Both the position numbers and the translations under genes were made by a program. From assembly GCA_958295765.1 (NCBI GenBank), contig CATQHB010000002.1:2840091-2904090 (forward strand): a stretch of 64,000 bases of DNA, in the 5' to 3' direction. This document shows positions 16,834 through 25,955 of the stretch, piece after piece. This DNA comes from an uncultured Dehalococcoidia bacterium. GTDB taxonomy: Bacteria > Chloroflexota > Dehalococcoidia > Lucifugimonadales > UBA3495. Every line of letters starts with the position of its first letter. Position 1 is the first letter of the stretch. The notes beneath the pieces are model-generated. The model was given only the letters and a program-made list of their open reading frames with translations, was not told where the DNA came from and did no database searches.

Positions 16834-18225
16834 TCAGGTAAATATCGCCTCTTTTATGGTCAGCACATCCTGGCGGAGTTGGTAGTCTTCGTTGATTTCA
16901 CCGTTTATTTTGCCGGCGCCGTGTATGACGGTGGAGTGGTCCCGGTTGCCCAGTAGCCGGCCTACTTCGGTGGGGGACAGTTCCAGTTCGTAGATGAGCA
17001 GGTACATCGCTACCTGGCGGGCCAGGGCGATGGTTTTGCTGCGGCTGCGGCCCAGCAGGTCGCCGTTGGAAACCCGGTAGTGGCGGGACACTTGCTCCAG
17101 GATGCGCTCCGGGACAATGGCGTGGCGGGCCGTGTCCTGGGTCAGGTCGTCCAGCAGCCGGGAAGTGGATTCCAGGGTTACCGGTGTGTTCAGCAGTTGG
17201 GAGTAGGCCACCACCCGGTTCAGGCTGCCCTCCAGTTCCCGGACGTTCTTCTGCACCCGCTTGGCGATAAGCTCCAGCACGCTCTCTTCCAGCGCGGTCT
17301 TCAACTGGCCGGCTTTGGCGAACAGGATTGCCATGCGGGTTTCCAGGTCCGGCGGCTGGATGTCGGCAATCAGCCCCCACTCAAAACGGGAGCGGAGGCG
17401 GTCTTCCAGCAGGGCCAGCGACTTGGGCGGCCGGTCGGAGGTCAGCACTATCTGGTAGCCGGCGGTATGAAGGTCGTTGAAGGTATGGAAAAACCCCTCC
17501 TGGGTCTGCTCCTTCCCGCTCATAAACTGCACGTCGTCAATCAGGAGCACCTGGACGCTCCGGTAGCGGCGCCGGAACTCCTCGGTGGTGCGGTTGCGGA
17601 TGGCGGAAATGAAGTCGTTGGTGAATTGCTCCGAGGAGACGTAGAGGACGCTCCGGCCCTGGCGCGCCGACTCCTGCCCGATGGCGTGGAGCAGGTGGGT
17701 CTTGCCCAGGCCCACGCCGGAGTAGAGGAACAGGGGATTGTAAGCCTGGCCGGGGGCATCGGCCACCGCCTGGGCCGCGCTGAAGGCCATCCGGTTGGAG
17801 TTGCCGACGACAAAGCTGTTGAAGGAGTATTTGTCGTCCAGGCTGAGGCCGGTGACGGCGGGAACCGGTTGGCCGGATTCACCGGCCGGCTCGGCCGGCG
17901 TGCCGGGGTTGCGGGGGTCGCTATCCTGGGTAGAGTACCGGCCCCCTTGCTCGGCGATTTCCGGCGATACCTGAAACCGCACGTCCAGGGGTTGGCCGGA
18001 CGCCTGGCGCAGGGCGCGCAGGATGGTCTGGTACATCCGCTGTTCCAGTTGGGCGATGGTAAAGACGCTGGGAACCTCCACCAGCAAGTCCGTGCCGTTG
18101 AAACCGATGCCCTCGGTCTGTTTCAGCCAGGTATCAAAAGTGGCCCGGGGCAACTCCAGTTCCAACTGCCCCAGGGTGGCGTTCCAGGTTTCCCTTGCGG
18201 ATGTATTGGTATTGTCGTTGGTCAT
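16834..18225 (-). CDS. dnaA: Chromosomal replication initiator DnaA
   Basis: A 463-residue protein from the ATG at 18225 (a TTG 15 codons upstream is less likely). Domain I begins RETWNATLGQLELELPRATF. The AAA+ part has NPLFLYSGVGLGKTHLLHAI (Walker A) and VLLIDDVQFMSG (Walker B). Domain IV carries the DnaA signature RLLGNRDHSTVIHGAGKI, which binds DnaA boxes. Its targets are four boxes at 15.6-15.8 kb, downstream of its own 3' end. No clear Shine-Dalgarno is seen. Confidence 0.95.
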   Translation of the reverse strand: MTNDNTNTSARETWNATLGQLELELPRATFDTWLKQTEGIGFNGTDLLVEVPSVFTIAQLEQRMYQTILRALRQASGQPLDVRFQVSPEIAEQGGRYSTQDSDPRNPGTPAEPAGESGQPVPAVTGLSLDDKYSFNSFVVGNSNRMAFSAAQAVADAPGQAYNPLFLYSGVGLGKTHLLHAIGQESARQGRSVLYVSSEQFTNDFISAIRNRTTEEFRRRYRSVQVLLIDDVQFMSGKEQTQEGFFHTFNDLHTAGYQIVLTSDRPPKSLALLEDRLRSRFEWGLIADIQPPDLETRMAILFAKAGQLKTALEESVLELIAKRVQKNVRELEGSLNRVVAYSQLLNTPVTLESTSRLLDDLTQDTARHAIVPERILEQVSRHYRVSNGDLLGRSRSKTIALARQVAMYLLIYELELSPTEVGRLLGNRDHSTVIHGAGKINGEINEDYQLRQDVLTIKEAIFT

Positions 18226-18450
18226 AGCTATATAGGAGAATCCAACCCAATGTGCTGTATATCCCGGCAAGCCACCGGCCGGCCGCTTATCGCCGGCAAA
18301 TCATCCGGGCCTTTTAATCAAACCAGATTAGCGGCCCGCCGCCCAAACCGGCAAGATGATAAGGACGCCGATATTTGGGGGTTTGGTTGCCCGGCCCCGG
18401 CCTTTCCCTTTCACCCCTCACTTCGGCGCTTACCCCAGTCTCTCTCAATT

Positions 18451-18553
18451 GTCATTCTGACGTAGCGGAGCGGAGGAAGAATCTAAAATCCTTGCCGAAA
18501 CCGGCGTTGGCCTACCCGATAGATTTTAGACCCTTCACTCCGTTCAGGGTGAC
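18451..18553. repeat. Palindromic repeat, family D
   Basis: GTCATTCTGACGTAGCGGAG ... TTCACTCCGTTCAGGGTGAC with AATCTAAAATCC / ATAGATTTTAGA inside. A diverged copy of the element at 13325-13435. Confidence 0.65.
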
Positions 18554-18617
18554 AGTTAGAGTTATTACAACCTTATAACTACTGATGCGTGGATGAGTCA
18601 CTAAACCCGTCCCACCC

Positions 18618-18680
18618 CGCTCATCCTGAGCTTGTCGAAGGATGGAATTGGGATGGTTCGACAGGCTCACCATGAGCGGG
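18618..18680. repeat. Palindromic repeat, family B
   Basis: CGCTCATCCTGAGCTTGTCG ... CGACAGGCTCACCATGAGCG, a complete copy. The 576-bp gap 18226-18801 otherwise contains only this, the family D element and unassigned sequence upstream of dnaA. Confidence 0.8.
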
Positions 18681-18801
18681 TTTTGTCATCAGCGCAGACT
18701 TTGCACCGGCCTAGTCTCTGCGATTCCCCGCTTTACCGTCCCCCGCCGTTGCTACGGGGTGGCGGTAATGGTATCCTTGGGGTAGGGGGAACGGGGGCTT
18801 T

Positions 18802-20466
18802 GTGGCACGTAGCGTTGAGCGGTTGACCGGATTGTTGGCCGGGTATTGGCCCCGGTATTTAGGCCGGGCCGCAACGGGGTTATGGATTGCGGCGCTGGCG
18901 GGGCTGATGCCGGCGTTGGTGGGTTGCGGCGTCCTGTTCGACTTCCCGCCCGTACCGGCCGGCGAGTTTGACCGGCCCGTGTCCGTTGGCCCCCTGGAGT
19001 CCGGCCCGGTAAATGCCCCGAAGTCCGGCCCGGCAATGACCCCGGAACCCGGCCCGGTAATACCCCCGGAGTCCGACCCGGTAGTAGCCCCGGAACCTGA
19101 GGCCGCGACCGGAGCAGGCCGGGCCGCCGCCGCCGGCGCGAAAACCGGCCCAACAACGGGTTCAACAACCGACGCAACAACCGCAACCGCTGTAGAGGGG
19201 GAGGCCGCCAACTTGAGCGTTGACCGGATTGCCTACATCAACCCCTATGGAGACTTGTTCACCGTCAACCCGGACGGCAGCGAGGAGCGGCGGCTGACCG
19301 GCGGCAGCCAGGTTCAAGCCCGGCCCGGCCAGCCGGCCGGCTTTTATCAGGTGCAGGATCTGGACTTTAACAACGCCTACGCCTGGCCTACCTGGTCTCC
19401 CGACGGCAGCCGGCTGGCCGTTTCCCGGGTGCAGATTGCCGGCAACCGCTCCTTGCAGGTGTCGGTGCAGGTGCTGGATTCCACCACCGGCCGGAGCCGG
19501 ATGGTGTATGAGAACGACGTGCCGGCCCTGGTTGCCGACGGCGCGCCCCACTACCTCTACTGGTCTCCCGACGGCGAATACCTGTCCTTTCTGGCGACCA
19601 CCCGGCAGGGGTTGACCCTGTTTGCGGTGAACCCGGCGACCACCGAGGGCGCGGTGGCATTGGAGCGGGGCGCGCCCCTTTACTACAGTTGGGGCGGCGA
19701 CGGCGACTCCCTGATGATTCACTCCCGGGCCGAGGTCAAGCTGCTGCGCAAACCCTTCCGTCCCGACCGGGCCTTGCTGCTGGTGGACGGGGTGGGCTTT
19801 CGGACGCCGGCCCTGTCCCCGGACGGGCAGCGCTGGGCCTATGCGGTGTCCGGCGCCACCGGCAGCGCCCTCTACGTGGGGGATACGGACAGCCCGGCCC
19901 CGGCCCGGCAAGTCCTGGCGTTGGGGCCTTTTTCCGCCTTTATGTGGTCGCCCGACAGCAGAACCCTGGCGGTGGCCGACCACCAAGACCCCCAGGGCCG
20001 CATCTTTCAGCGGATCCGGTTGGTGGACGCGGCCGGCGGCGGCGTCCGCACCCTGGTTGAGGAACCGCTGCTGTCCTTTTACTGGGCGCCCAACGGGGAA
20101 CGGCTGGCCTGGGTGTCGGTGGATACCGATGACCAGGTGTTTGAGTGGAAAGTCGCCGGTCTGGACACCGGGGACACGGTGGCCGGCGGCGGCGTAAATG
20201 GTGGCGCGGTGCGGGAACTGTTCCGGTTCCGGCCCAGCGGCGAGGTTTTTACTATGCTCAGTTTCTTTGACCAGTACGCCTACTCTCATTCCCCCTGGTC
20301 GCCGGACAGTTCCCGGCTGGTGGTGGCCGGGTCGCCCGGCCCGGTGGCGGAGCGGCGCAACGGCCATACCCCCACCGGGGCGCGGGTATATGTGCTGGAC
20401 GCGGTGGGAGACGCGCCCCCCCTGGAAATAGCCGCCGGCAGCGTGGCCTTCTGGTCGTGGAACTGA
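18802..20466 (+). CDS. TolB-like beta-propeller lipoprotein
   Basis: 554 residues from a GTG start. A signal peptide ends in a lipobox (LVGC, Cys about 42), so the protein is predicted lipid-anchored outside the membrane. A Pro-rich spacer contains four 8-residue repeats (GP-V-x-P-E pattern), encoded by 24-bp DNA repeats at 19000-19095. Then come PD40/WD40-like blades: WPTWSPDGSRLAVSR, YWSPDGEYLSFLA, LSPDGQRWAYAV, MWSPDSRTLAVAD, YWAPNGERLAWVS, PWSPDSSRLVVAGS. This is the TolB/DPP-IV N-terminal-like propeller fold, usually protein binding; no catalytic domain is attached. Partner unknown. Confidence 0.85.
   Translation: MARSVERLTGLLAGYWPRYLGRAATGLWIAALAGLMPALVGCGVLFDFPPVPAGEFDRPVSVGPLESGPVNAPKSGPAMTPEPGPVIPPESDPVVAPEPEAATGAGRAAAAGAKTGPTTGSTTDATTATAVEGEAANLSVDRIAYINPYGDLFTVNPDGSEERRLTGGSQVQARPGQPAGFYQVQDLDFNNAYAWPTWSPDGSRLAVSRVQIAGNRSLQVSVQVLDSTTGRSRMVYENDVPALVADGAPHYLYWSPDGEYLSFLATTRQGLTLFAVNPATTEGAVALERGAPLYYSWGGDGDSLMIHSRAEVKLLRKPFRPDRALLLVDGVGFRTPALSPDGQRWAYAVSGATGSALYVGDTDSPAPARQVLALGPFSAFMWSPDSRTLAVADHQDPQGRIFQRIRLVDAAGGGVRTLVEEPLLSFYWAPNGERLAWVSVDTDDQVFEWKVAGLDTGDTVAGGGVNGGAVRELFRFRPSGEVFTMLSFFDQYAYSHSPWSPDSSRLVVAGSPGPVAERRNGHTPTGARVYVLDAVGDAPPLEIAAGSVAFWSWN
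19000..19095 (+). repeat. In-frame 24-bp tandem repeat inside the propeller lipoprotein
   Basis: Four 24-bp units encoding SGPVNAPK, SGPAMTPE, PGPVIPPE and SDPVVAPE. It forms a Pro-rich tether between the lipid anchor and the propeller, and is likely to vary in copy number. Confidence 0.7.
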
Positions 20467-20476
20467 CTTTTACTCC

Positions 20477-20517
20477 TCAATCCACGAAGGACACGAAGAA
20501 TCACGAAGGGGTATATA
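20477..20517. repeat. CACGAAGG-rich repeat (family F) and neighbours
   Basis: CCACGAAGGACACGAAGAATCACGAAGGGG-type sequence also seen at 21469-21506 and, as a full palindrome, at 55226-55310. A solitary family A inner palindrome (20571-20592) and half a family C element (about 20655-20685) follow before the next gene. Confidence 0.6.
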
Positions 20518-20701
20518 ACCGGGGTTACGTTGTTGGCGGCGGCAAGGCAAGGGTAAACGCTTATTGCAGGGGCGGGTTTGTAACCCGCCCTGGTGTCAGG
20601 TGCCGGAATGGTCAACTAGGGCCTAATCCGGGGCAATCACGGCATAAACCCGCCGTTCCGGGCCTGCGCCGGAACGACGGTTGCCGGTAAGCTATAAAAC
20701 A

Positions 20702-21463
20702 ATGGTAAAACTAGCCATCGTCATACTGCTGCTGTTGTTGACGGCCTGCGCCGGCGGCCCTACGGCTACCCCGGAACCGACGCCGACCCCGGCGCCAACT
20801 CCTACGCCTACGCCGTTGCCGGACCCCCGGGCCATCCTGGAGCGGGCGGCGGAACGAGTGGCGGCGGCGGAGTCGTTGGCCTTTGTCCTGGAACACCAAT
20901 CCGGCAGCACCCTGATTAGCCCCGGCCTGCTGCTGAACCGGGCCGAGGGAGTCATCAACCGCCCGGCCAACACGCTTGACAACACTCCCGCCGACTTCCG
21001 CATCACCCTGGATTTAGAGGCATCCGGTTCCTTCCTGCAAGTCAGCGTAATCGCGGTGGCGGAAGGGGCCTTTATGACCAACCTGTTCAGCGGCCAGTGG
21101 GAACCCATCGACCGGGCGGCCATTCCCTTCCGGCTGGATGACGTGGCCCAAACCTTTGCCGAACTCATCGCCGCCGTAGAGTCCCCGGAGTTGGCCGGCG
21201 AGGAGCGGTTAGAGGGATACGCCGCCTACCGCATCCGGGGTACGCTCCCGGCGGAATCCCTGGCTCAACTGGCCCCGGCCGCCCTGACCGGTACGGACGT
21301 GGCGGTGGAAATCTGGGCCGACCGGGCGGAAGTCCGCCTGCCCCGGGCGCTGCTGACCGGCCCGCTGTCGGCCGGCGACGGCCCGGAGGCCGGGCGCACC
21401 CTGACCCTGGATGCCCAAGACCCCCCGTCGGAAATAACCGCCCCGGAAATACCGCTGCCCTGA
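20702..21463 (+). CDS. LppX/LprG-type lipoprotein
   Basis: 253 residues from the ATG at 20702. Signal peptide VKLAIVILLLLLTACAGG with lipobox LTAC, a Pro/Thr-rich spacer, then a mostly beta domain. Its pattern (LERAAERVAAAESLAFVLEH, GVINRP, EGAFMTNLFSGQWEPID, ELAGEERLEGYAAYRIRG, DVAVEIWADRAEVRLPRALL) matches the LppX_LprAFG family known from mycobacteria, which has a hydrophobic cavity for lipids. The DHA2-type MFS gene starts 69 bp downstream, the same arrangement as mycobacterial lprG-p55, where the pair exports lipids. Function by analogy only. Confidence 0.8.
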   Translation: MVKLAIVILLLLLTACAGGPTATPEPTPTPAPTPTPTPLPDPRAILERAAERVAAAESLAFVLEHQSGSTLISPGLLLNRAEGVINRPANTLDNTPADFRITLDLEASGSFLQVSVIAVAEGAFMTNLFSGQWEPIDRAAIPFRLDDVAQTFAELIAAVESPELAGEERLEGYAAYRIRGTLPAESLAQLAPAALTGTDVAVEIWADRAEVRLPRALLTGPLSAGDGPEAGRTLTLDAQDPPSEITAPEIPLP

Positions 21464-21532
21464 ACCCCGTTTATCCACGAAGGACACGAAGGGGCACGAA
21501 GGGGTAAAAGGTAAAGACATTCGTGACTATGC

Positions 21533-23062
21533 GTGTCCGGCGTGGCTGATACTGCTGATACGGGCCGTTCTGCCTGGTTGATAATGGCCGTCATTGGGCT
21601 GGGCGCCTTTTTCACCGCCCTTGACCAGACGGTGGTGGTTACCGTGCTGCCGGCGGTGATGCTGGACTTGCAGATTCCCATAACCGAGTTGGACCGGGTC
21701 TCCTGGGTCATTACCGCCTACCTGCTGGGCTACACCGCCTTTATGCCGCTGCTGGGCCGCCTGGCCGACGTGTACGGCTACCCGCGCGTCTATCTGCTGG
21801 GGTTGGGCCTGTTCGCCGTTGGCAGCGTCCTGGTGGCCCTTTCCGGCAGCCTGGAGGCGATAATCGGGGCGCGGGTTATCCAGGCCATCGGCGGCGCGGC
21901 GGCGGTGCCCATCGGCTTTGCCCTGGCCGCCGGAACCCTGCCGCCGGAACGCCGGGGCCTGGCCTTGGGCATCGTCGGCGGGGCCGCCGAGGCCGGCTCA
22001 ATGCTGGGGCCGGCCTATGGCGGGGCCATTGTAGAGTTGGCTAACTGGCGGTGGATTTTCTGGCTGAACCTGCCGCAAGTGGCCCTGCTGCTGCCGGGGC
22101 TGTTGCTGCTGCCCAACCGCCGCAACCGGGCGCTGCGGGTGGACTACCTGGGCGGCGCTTTGCTGGTGGCGACGCTGCTGGTCTGCTCTCTGGCCCTGTC
22201 CCGGCCCGGGCTGTTCACCCTGGCCTCGGCCTGGCCCTTCCTGCTGGCCGGCGCCGGCTTGGTAATGGCGGTGGGCCTGGGCGCGCTGGAGCGGCGGGTG
22301 GGCCAGCCCCTGCTGCTGCCCCGCCTGTTCCGGTCAATGGCCTTTGTGTCGGCCAACCTGACCCAACTGCTGGTGGGGGTGTCGCTGATTATCGCCCTGG
22401 TAACCGTGCCGTTGATGGCGAACACGGTGATGGGCCGGGACGCCTTTACCGGCGCCCTGTGGCTGCTGCGGCTGACCGCCGCCATTCCGGTGGGCGCGGT
22501 TATCGGCGGGCTGCTTTTGGGCCGGTGGCGTTGGAGTGGAGTCCGGCCGGTAACGGTGGCCGGCCTGGTTCTGACGGCGGCGGGCTTGTTCCTGGTCAGC
22601 GGCTGGGGTTTGGACGTGGCCGAGCCGGAGTTGACGCTGCATCTGGCAATCGCCGGCCTGGGGTTTGGCCTGGTCATTGCGCCCATAATGGCCCGGGCGT
22701 TGAGCGCGGCCGGCGAGGACTACCGGGGGACGGCGGCGGCGTTGGTAGTGGTGGCGCGGCTGTTGGGGATGACCCTGGGCCTGGCGGCGTTGGCGGCCTG
22801 GGGCATCGAGCATTTTCAGACCCTCACCGCCGGCTTGCCCCTGCCCCTGCCGGTGGCGGGAGAGACGGCGCAGGAAACGGCGGCCCGGCTGGTAGCCTAC
22901 CGGGAGGGCGTAACCCAGGCCGGCCTGACCCTGTTCCACCGCTTTTTCCGGGCCGCAGCAATAATCGCGCTGGTAGCGGCAGCGCCGGCGTTGGCGATGG
23001 GGCGGGGTGGTGGCCGGGTGGTAGCCGGGCAGGATGAGGAGGGCGTTGCTGACATCCGCTGA
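21533..23062 (+). CDS. MFS transporter, DHA2 (14-TM) drug/lipid exporter type
   Basis: 509 residues with about 14 hydrophobic segments. FFTALDQTVVVTVLPAVMLDL is the TM1 D1 motif of DHA2 (EmrB/QacA) transporters, GRLADVYGYPRVYLLGL is motif A, and PAYGGAIVELANWRWIFWLN is motif C with the family's WRWIF. GTG start with AAGG-rich upstream. Directly follows an LprG-like lipoprotein gene on the same strand, so the two probably form an operon. Drug versus lipid cargo cannot be decided from sequence. Confidence 0.9.
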   Translation: MSGVADTADTGRSAWLIMAVIGLGAFFTALDQTVVVTVLPAVMLDLQIPITELDRVSWVITAYLLGYTAFMPLLGRLADVYGYPRVYLLGLGLFAVGSVLVALSGSLEAIIGARVIQAIGGAAAVPIGFALAAGTLPPERRGLALGIVGGAAEAGSMLGPAYGGAIVELANWRWIFWLNLPQVALLLPGLLLLPNRRNRALRVDYLGGALLVATLLVCSLALSRPGLFTLASAWPFLLAGAGLVMAVGLGALERRVGQPLLLPRLFRSMAFVSANLTQLLVGVSLIIALVTVPLMANTVMGRDAFTGALWLLRLTAAIPVGAVIGGLLLGRWRWSGVRPVTVAGLVLTAAGLFLVSGWGLDVAEPELTLHLAIAGLGFGLVIAPIMARALSAAGEDYRGTAAALVVVARLLGMTLGLAALAAWGIEHFQTLTAGLPLPLPVAGETAQETAARLVAYREGVTQAGLTLFHRFFRAAAIIALVAAAPALAMGRGGGRVVAGQDEEGVADIR

Positions 23063-23188
23063 TTGACGGCATAGAACTAATGTTTTACACTCTGCATAGT
23101 GGGTATAGAACGCATAAAGTTTCCTTGCGGCCCGCCCCGGAGAGTGGCAAAATGGGCGGCGTGAGGCAACCAGATTTTCCGGGGGTAA

Positions 23189-24130
23189 ATGATGATAACT
23201 TACGTGGTGTGCGACTTGTTCACCAGTCCGGCGCGGACGTTGGTGAACACGGTAAACACCGTGGGGGTGATGGGCAAAGGCATAGCCAAGGATTTCAAGT
23301 CGATTTACCCGGAAATGTTCACCCGTTACCAGGAGCTATGTGAAAAGGGCCAGTTTGACATCGGCCAGCTATGGCTTTACCGGACGCCCCACAAGTGGGT
23401 GCTGAACTTTCCCACCAAGAAACACTGGCGCAGTCCCTCCCATCCCGATTACATTGAGGCTGGGTTGCGGAAGTTTGCCGACACTTACCACGTCCATCGC
23501 ATTACGGACATCTCCTTTCCTTTGCTGGGTTGCGGCAACGGCGAACTGGATTGGGAGAGCCAGGTGCGCCCCTTGATGGAGCAGTATCTGGGCAAGCTGC
23601 CCATTGAGGTTTACGTCCACTTGCAAGACCGCCAAGATCCCTACGCGCCGGAACATCTCAATCTCCGGCAAATGAAGCAGTGGCTGCGCGGGGAGCCGGA
23701 ATCCCTGGCCTTTAACGAAGTTTGGACCGACCTGATTACCGCCGTTGCCGACGCGCCGCACGGCGTCGGCAACGGTAGCGGCGAGCGCTTTCGAGCAGGG
23801 GTTGGCAACGCCGGAGAATCAATCATTCTCGAACTGGCCGACGAAACCGTTACCATTTCGGCGGAGGTGTTCCTGGACTTGTGGCAGCAACTGCGCGCCG
23901 CCGGCTTTCTTGCCGGAGACTATTTCCCCAACGGCTTGAACGCCTACTCCACCGGGATAATTCCCTTGCTGGCGAAACTGCCCTACGTCCAACCGGTAGA
24001 AATGGTTAAACAATCTGAACGAGGCGGCCGGCCCATGGTGGGGTTGAGGATAATGCCCGGAAATGCTGAAGGGAAACAATCGGAACCGCCGCTGTTGCTT
24101 TCCGGGGTAGGCGTGGTTGAACCCGAATGA
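23189..24130 (+). CDS. darG: DarG-type macrodomain antitoxin
   Basis: 313 residues. The N-terminal macrodomain has the DarG hallmarks NTVNTVGVMGKGIAKDFK (ADP-ribose loop), NFPTKKHWRSPSHPDYIEAG and ISFPLLGCGNGELDW. Known DarG proteins remove ADP-ribose from thymidine bases in single-stranded DNA and bind the toxin with a C-terminal domain; here residues about 160-313 form that part. ATG 23189 and ATG 23192 are both possible (GGGGG upstream). The gene overlaps the following darT by four bases (ATGA). In characterised DarTG loci the toxin gene comes first; here it comes second. Confidence 0.9.
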   Translation: MMITYVVCDLFTSPARTLVNTVNTVGVMGKGIAKDFKSIYPEMFTRYQELCEKGQFDIGQLWLYRTPHKWVLNFPTKKHWRSPSHPDYIEAGLRKFADTYHVHRITDISFPLLGCGNGELDWESQVRPLMEQYLGKLPIEVYVHLQDRQDPYAPEHLNLRQMKQWLRGEPESLAFNEVWTDLITAVADAPHGVGNGSGERFRAGVGNAGESIILELADETVTISAEVFLDLWQQLRAAGFLAGDYFPNGLNAYSTGIIPLLAKLPYVQPVEMVKQSERGGRPMVGLRIMPGNAEGKQSEPPLLLSGVGVVEPE

Positions 24131-25122
24131 CGCTGCGGCCGGCAAGAGAAATCGCCGAGATTCGCCAGCACTTGGCGGAACTGCGGCGCGCCCCCTGGAT
24201 GGACCGGGCGCGGGAGTGGTGGCCCAGGTTTCTATTCCACTGCACCGACATCTCTAATGCCGTAAACATATTGCGGCAGGAGGAGTTAGGCAGCCGGCAA
24301 CGAGCGATAAGCACAGGACAACTGAAGCTGGATATTGCCAGTTCGGAGGTTATTGCCCAGACGGATTCACAATGGAAAGACTACGTGCGGCTGTATTTCC
24401 GGCCAAGAACGCCTACCCAATATCACAATGAGGGTTTCAGACCGGTCGGCCAACGTTCTTTGGACTCGCACTGCCCGGTGCCGGTTTACCTGGTCTTTGA
24501 CGCCCTGACCGTATTTTCCCGGGCAGATTGCCGTTTCTCCGATGGCAATTTAGGCGCTGCCCGCGCAACTGTCCAGGACGACATCCCTTTTCTCAAGCAA
24601 ATCCCTTTCGATATGGTCTATCATGATGCGCGGTTTGATCCCCCGGAACGCGATCAGATAGTTTATCACCGCAACGCTGAAGTTCTGGTGCTGGAGCGGA
24701 TGGGGTTGGAGGGCCTGCGTTATATCGGCTGCCGTAGCCCGGCTGAATATGAAACGCTCTTATACTTACTCCCGTCGGAGATGCGTTCCCGCTGGAAAGA
24801 AAAAATAGGCGTCCGTCCCGAATTGAGGTTGTTTAACCGAGGGTGGACTTTTGTTGAACAGGTGGAAATGAGCGCCGAGAAGCTCATTTTCCGATTCAAC
24901 CGCAACACTAAAACCCCAGGCCCGTTTGATGCCCGGGTTGCTCTGGTAGATACGGGAACCGGACAAAGGTTTAACTGGCGCGACAGCGAGTACCAGGCTA
25001 AAAATACGCTAACCCTCATGCTGCATAATATGGGAAATCCCCGAGACTACACGGCTTGCCTGTCCCTGGACGGGAACTTGGCCTACGCCGCTCGTTATCA
25101 AGGGGATGCTCTGCCCTTCTAG
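24127..25122 (+). CDS. darT: DarT-type DNA ADP-ribosyltransferase toxin with C-terminal extension
   Basis: 331 residues. The N-terminal about 215 residues match DarT (DUF4433): RFLFHCTDISNAVNILRQEE (NAD-binding His/Thr), DYVRLYFRPRTPTQYHNEG, CPVPVYLVFD, and the catalytic-glutamate strand YHRNAEVLVLE. DarT uses NAD+ to attach ADP-ribose to thymidine in ssDNA, blocking replication. The remaining about 115 residues (from GVRPELRLFNRGWTFVEQVE to the end) look like a beta-rich domain not present in compact DarT. Start overlaps the darG stop, implying coupled translation. Confidence 0.85.
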   Translation: MTLRPAREIAEIRQHLAELRRAPWMDRAREWWPRFLFHCTDISNAVNILRQEELGSRQRAISTGQLKLDIASSEVIAQTDSQWKDYVRLYFRPRTPTQYHNEGFRPVGQRSLDSHCPVPVYLVFDALTVFSRADCRFSDGNLGAARATVQDDIPFLKQIPFDMVYHDARFDPPERDQIVYHRNAEVLVLERMGLEGLRYIGCRSPAEYETLLYLLPSEMRSRWKEKIGVRPELRLFNRGWTFVEQVEMSAEKLIFRFNRNTKTPGPFDARVALVDTGTGQRFNWRDSEYQAKNTLTLMLHNMGNPRDYTACLSLDGNLAYAARYQGDALPF

Positions 25123-25147
25123 CGCCTGCTATTCCTTGCCCGCCCTC

Positions 25148-25156
25148 TGCTATACT
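25148..25156 (+). promoter_or_regulatory. Extended -10 promoter (TGCTATACT) of the PPOX gene
   Basis: TGC directly precedes TATACT at 25151-25156, about 45 bases before the ATG. Same architecture as the helicase promoter at 1649. Confidence 0.5.
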
Positions 25157-25200
25157 AACCCCAATCAACCGGCAAATACTTAACAGAGGTGCAAGCAGCT

Positions 25201-25623
25201 ATGGACTTTGAGGACATCCGGCCTTTTCTGGAGGAGAATCACCGGGCGGTGGTGCAGACTATTCAGCCTAACGGGGCGGTGCAGGCCAGTGTGGTGGTTT
25301 GCGGCGCTTACCAGGGACACCTGGCCCTGGCCTCGGTCTATCCCAAGTCCCGGAAGGTACGCAACCTGCGGCGCAACCCCCAATGCACCGTCCTGGCGGT
25401 TACCGCCGACTGGCGCCGCTACGTGGTGGTGGAGGGTCAGGCCCAACTGCTGGCCGCCGATAACACCGACGCCGAGGAACTGCGGCTGATTCTGCGGGAG
25501 ATATTCCAGGCTTGCAGCGGCCAGGAACATCCCGATTGGGAGGAGTATGACCGGGCAATGGTGGCCCAGGATGCGGTAGGCATCCTGGTAACCCCTCAGC
25601 GCATCTACGGTAAGCTGACCTAG
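25201..25623 (+). CDS. PPOX-class (F420/FMN-binding) flavoprotein
   Basis: About 140 residues from the ATG at 25201, with AGAGGTG 9 bases upstream. The split-barrel pattern (AVVQTIQPNGAVQASVVVCG, HLALASVYPKSRKVRNLRRN, CTVLAVTADWRRYVVVEGQA) matches the pyridoxamine-phosphate-oxidase-like family, the branch often annotated as F420-dependent with K-x-R-N-L-R-R-N-P. Cofactor choice and substrate are unknown. Single gene. Confidence 0.85.
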   Translation: MDFEDIRPFLEENHRAVVQTIQPNGAVQASVVVCGAYQGHLALASVYPKSRKVRNLRRNPQCTVLAVTADWRRYVVVEGQAQLLAADNTDAEELRLILREIFQACSGQEHPDWEEYDRAMVAQDAVGILVTPQRIYGKLT

Positions 25624-25731
25624 GGGAGGCTTGGCGTGAAGTCTGCTGACGGTTAGCGGACGGATGCGCATAGTGAGCCTTTGGGCAAGCTCACGGGGGC
25701 GGGCCAAATCGCCGGCCCCGTCCTGTTGGCC

Positions 25732-25853
25732 GGTAGGGGCGGGTTTCTAACCCGCCCGCGTTCCGGGGTAAGGACGGTTTGGCTATGACGGCGTAGGTTC
25801 GCCGAGCCTGACTTGCCGTTGTGGGTTGGACGGGTTACAAACCCGCTCCTACC
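25732..25853. repeat. MITE-like inverted-repeat element, family A
   Basis: GGTAGGGGCGGGTTTCTAAC ... GGACGGGTTACAAACCCGCT with CCTACC end; middle diverged from the copies at 4.8 and 11.7 kb but similar to 63582-63702. It fills most of the 332-bp gap 25624-25955. Confidence 0.75.
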
Positions 25854-25955
25854 CCGATGAAAATTCCAACAAGACAATGCGGGCGGAATGACCGGCCAAC
25901 GGCGTAATCAGGATGCGGGTAGCGGGCTGCTCCCGGTCTCCCCGGCAACCCCGGC

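Noticed and set aside
18752-19211. Arg/Pro/Ala-rich frames opposite the propeller lipoprotein repeats
   Set aside because: Antisense of the in-frame 24-bp repeats; no independent support.
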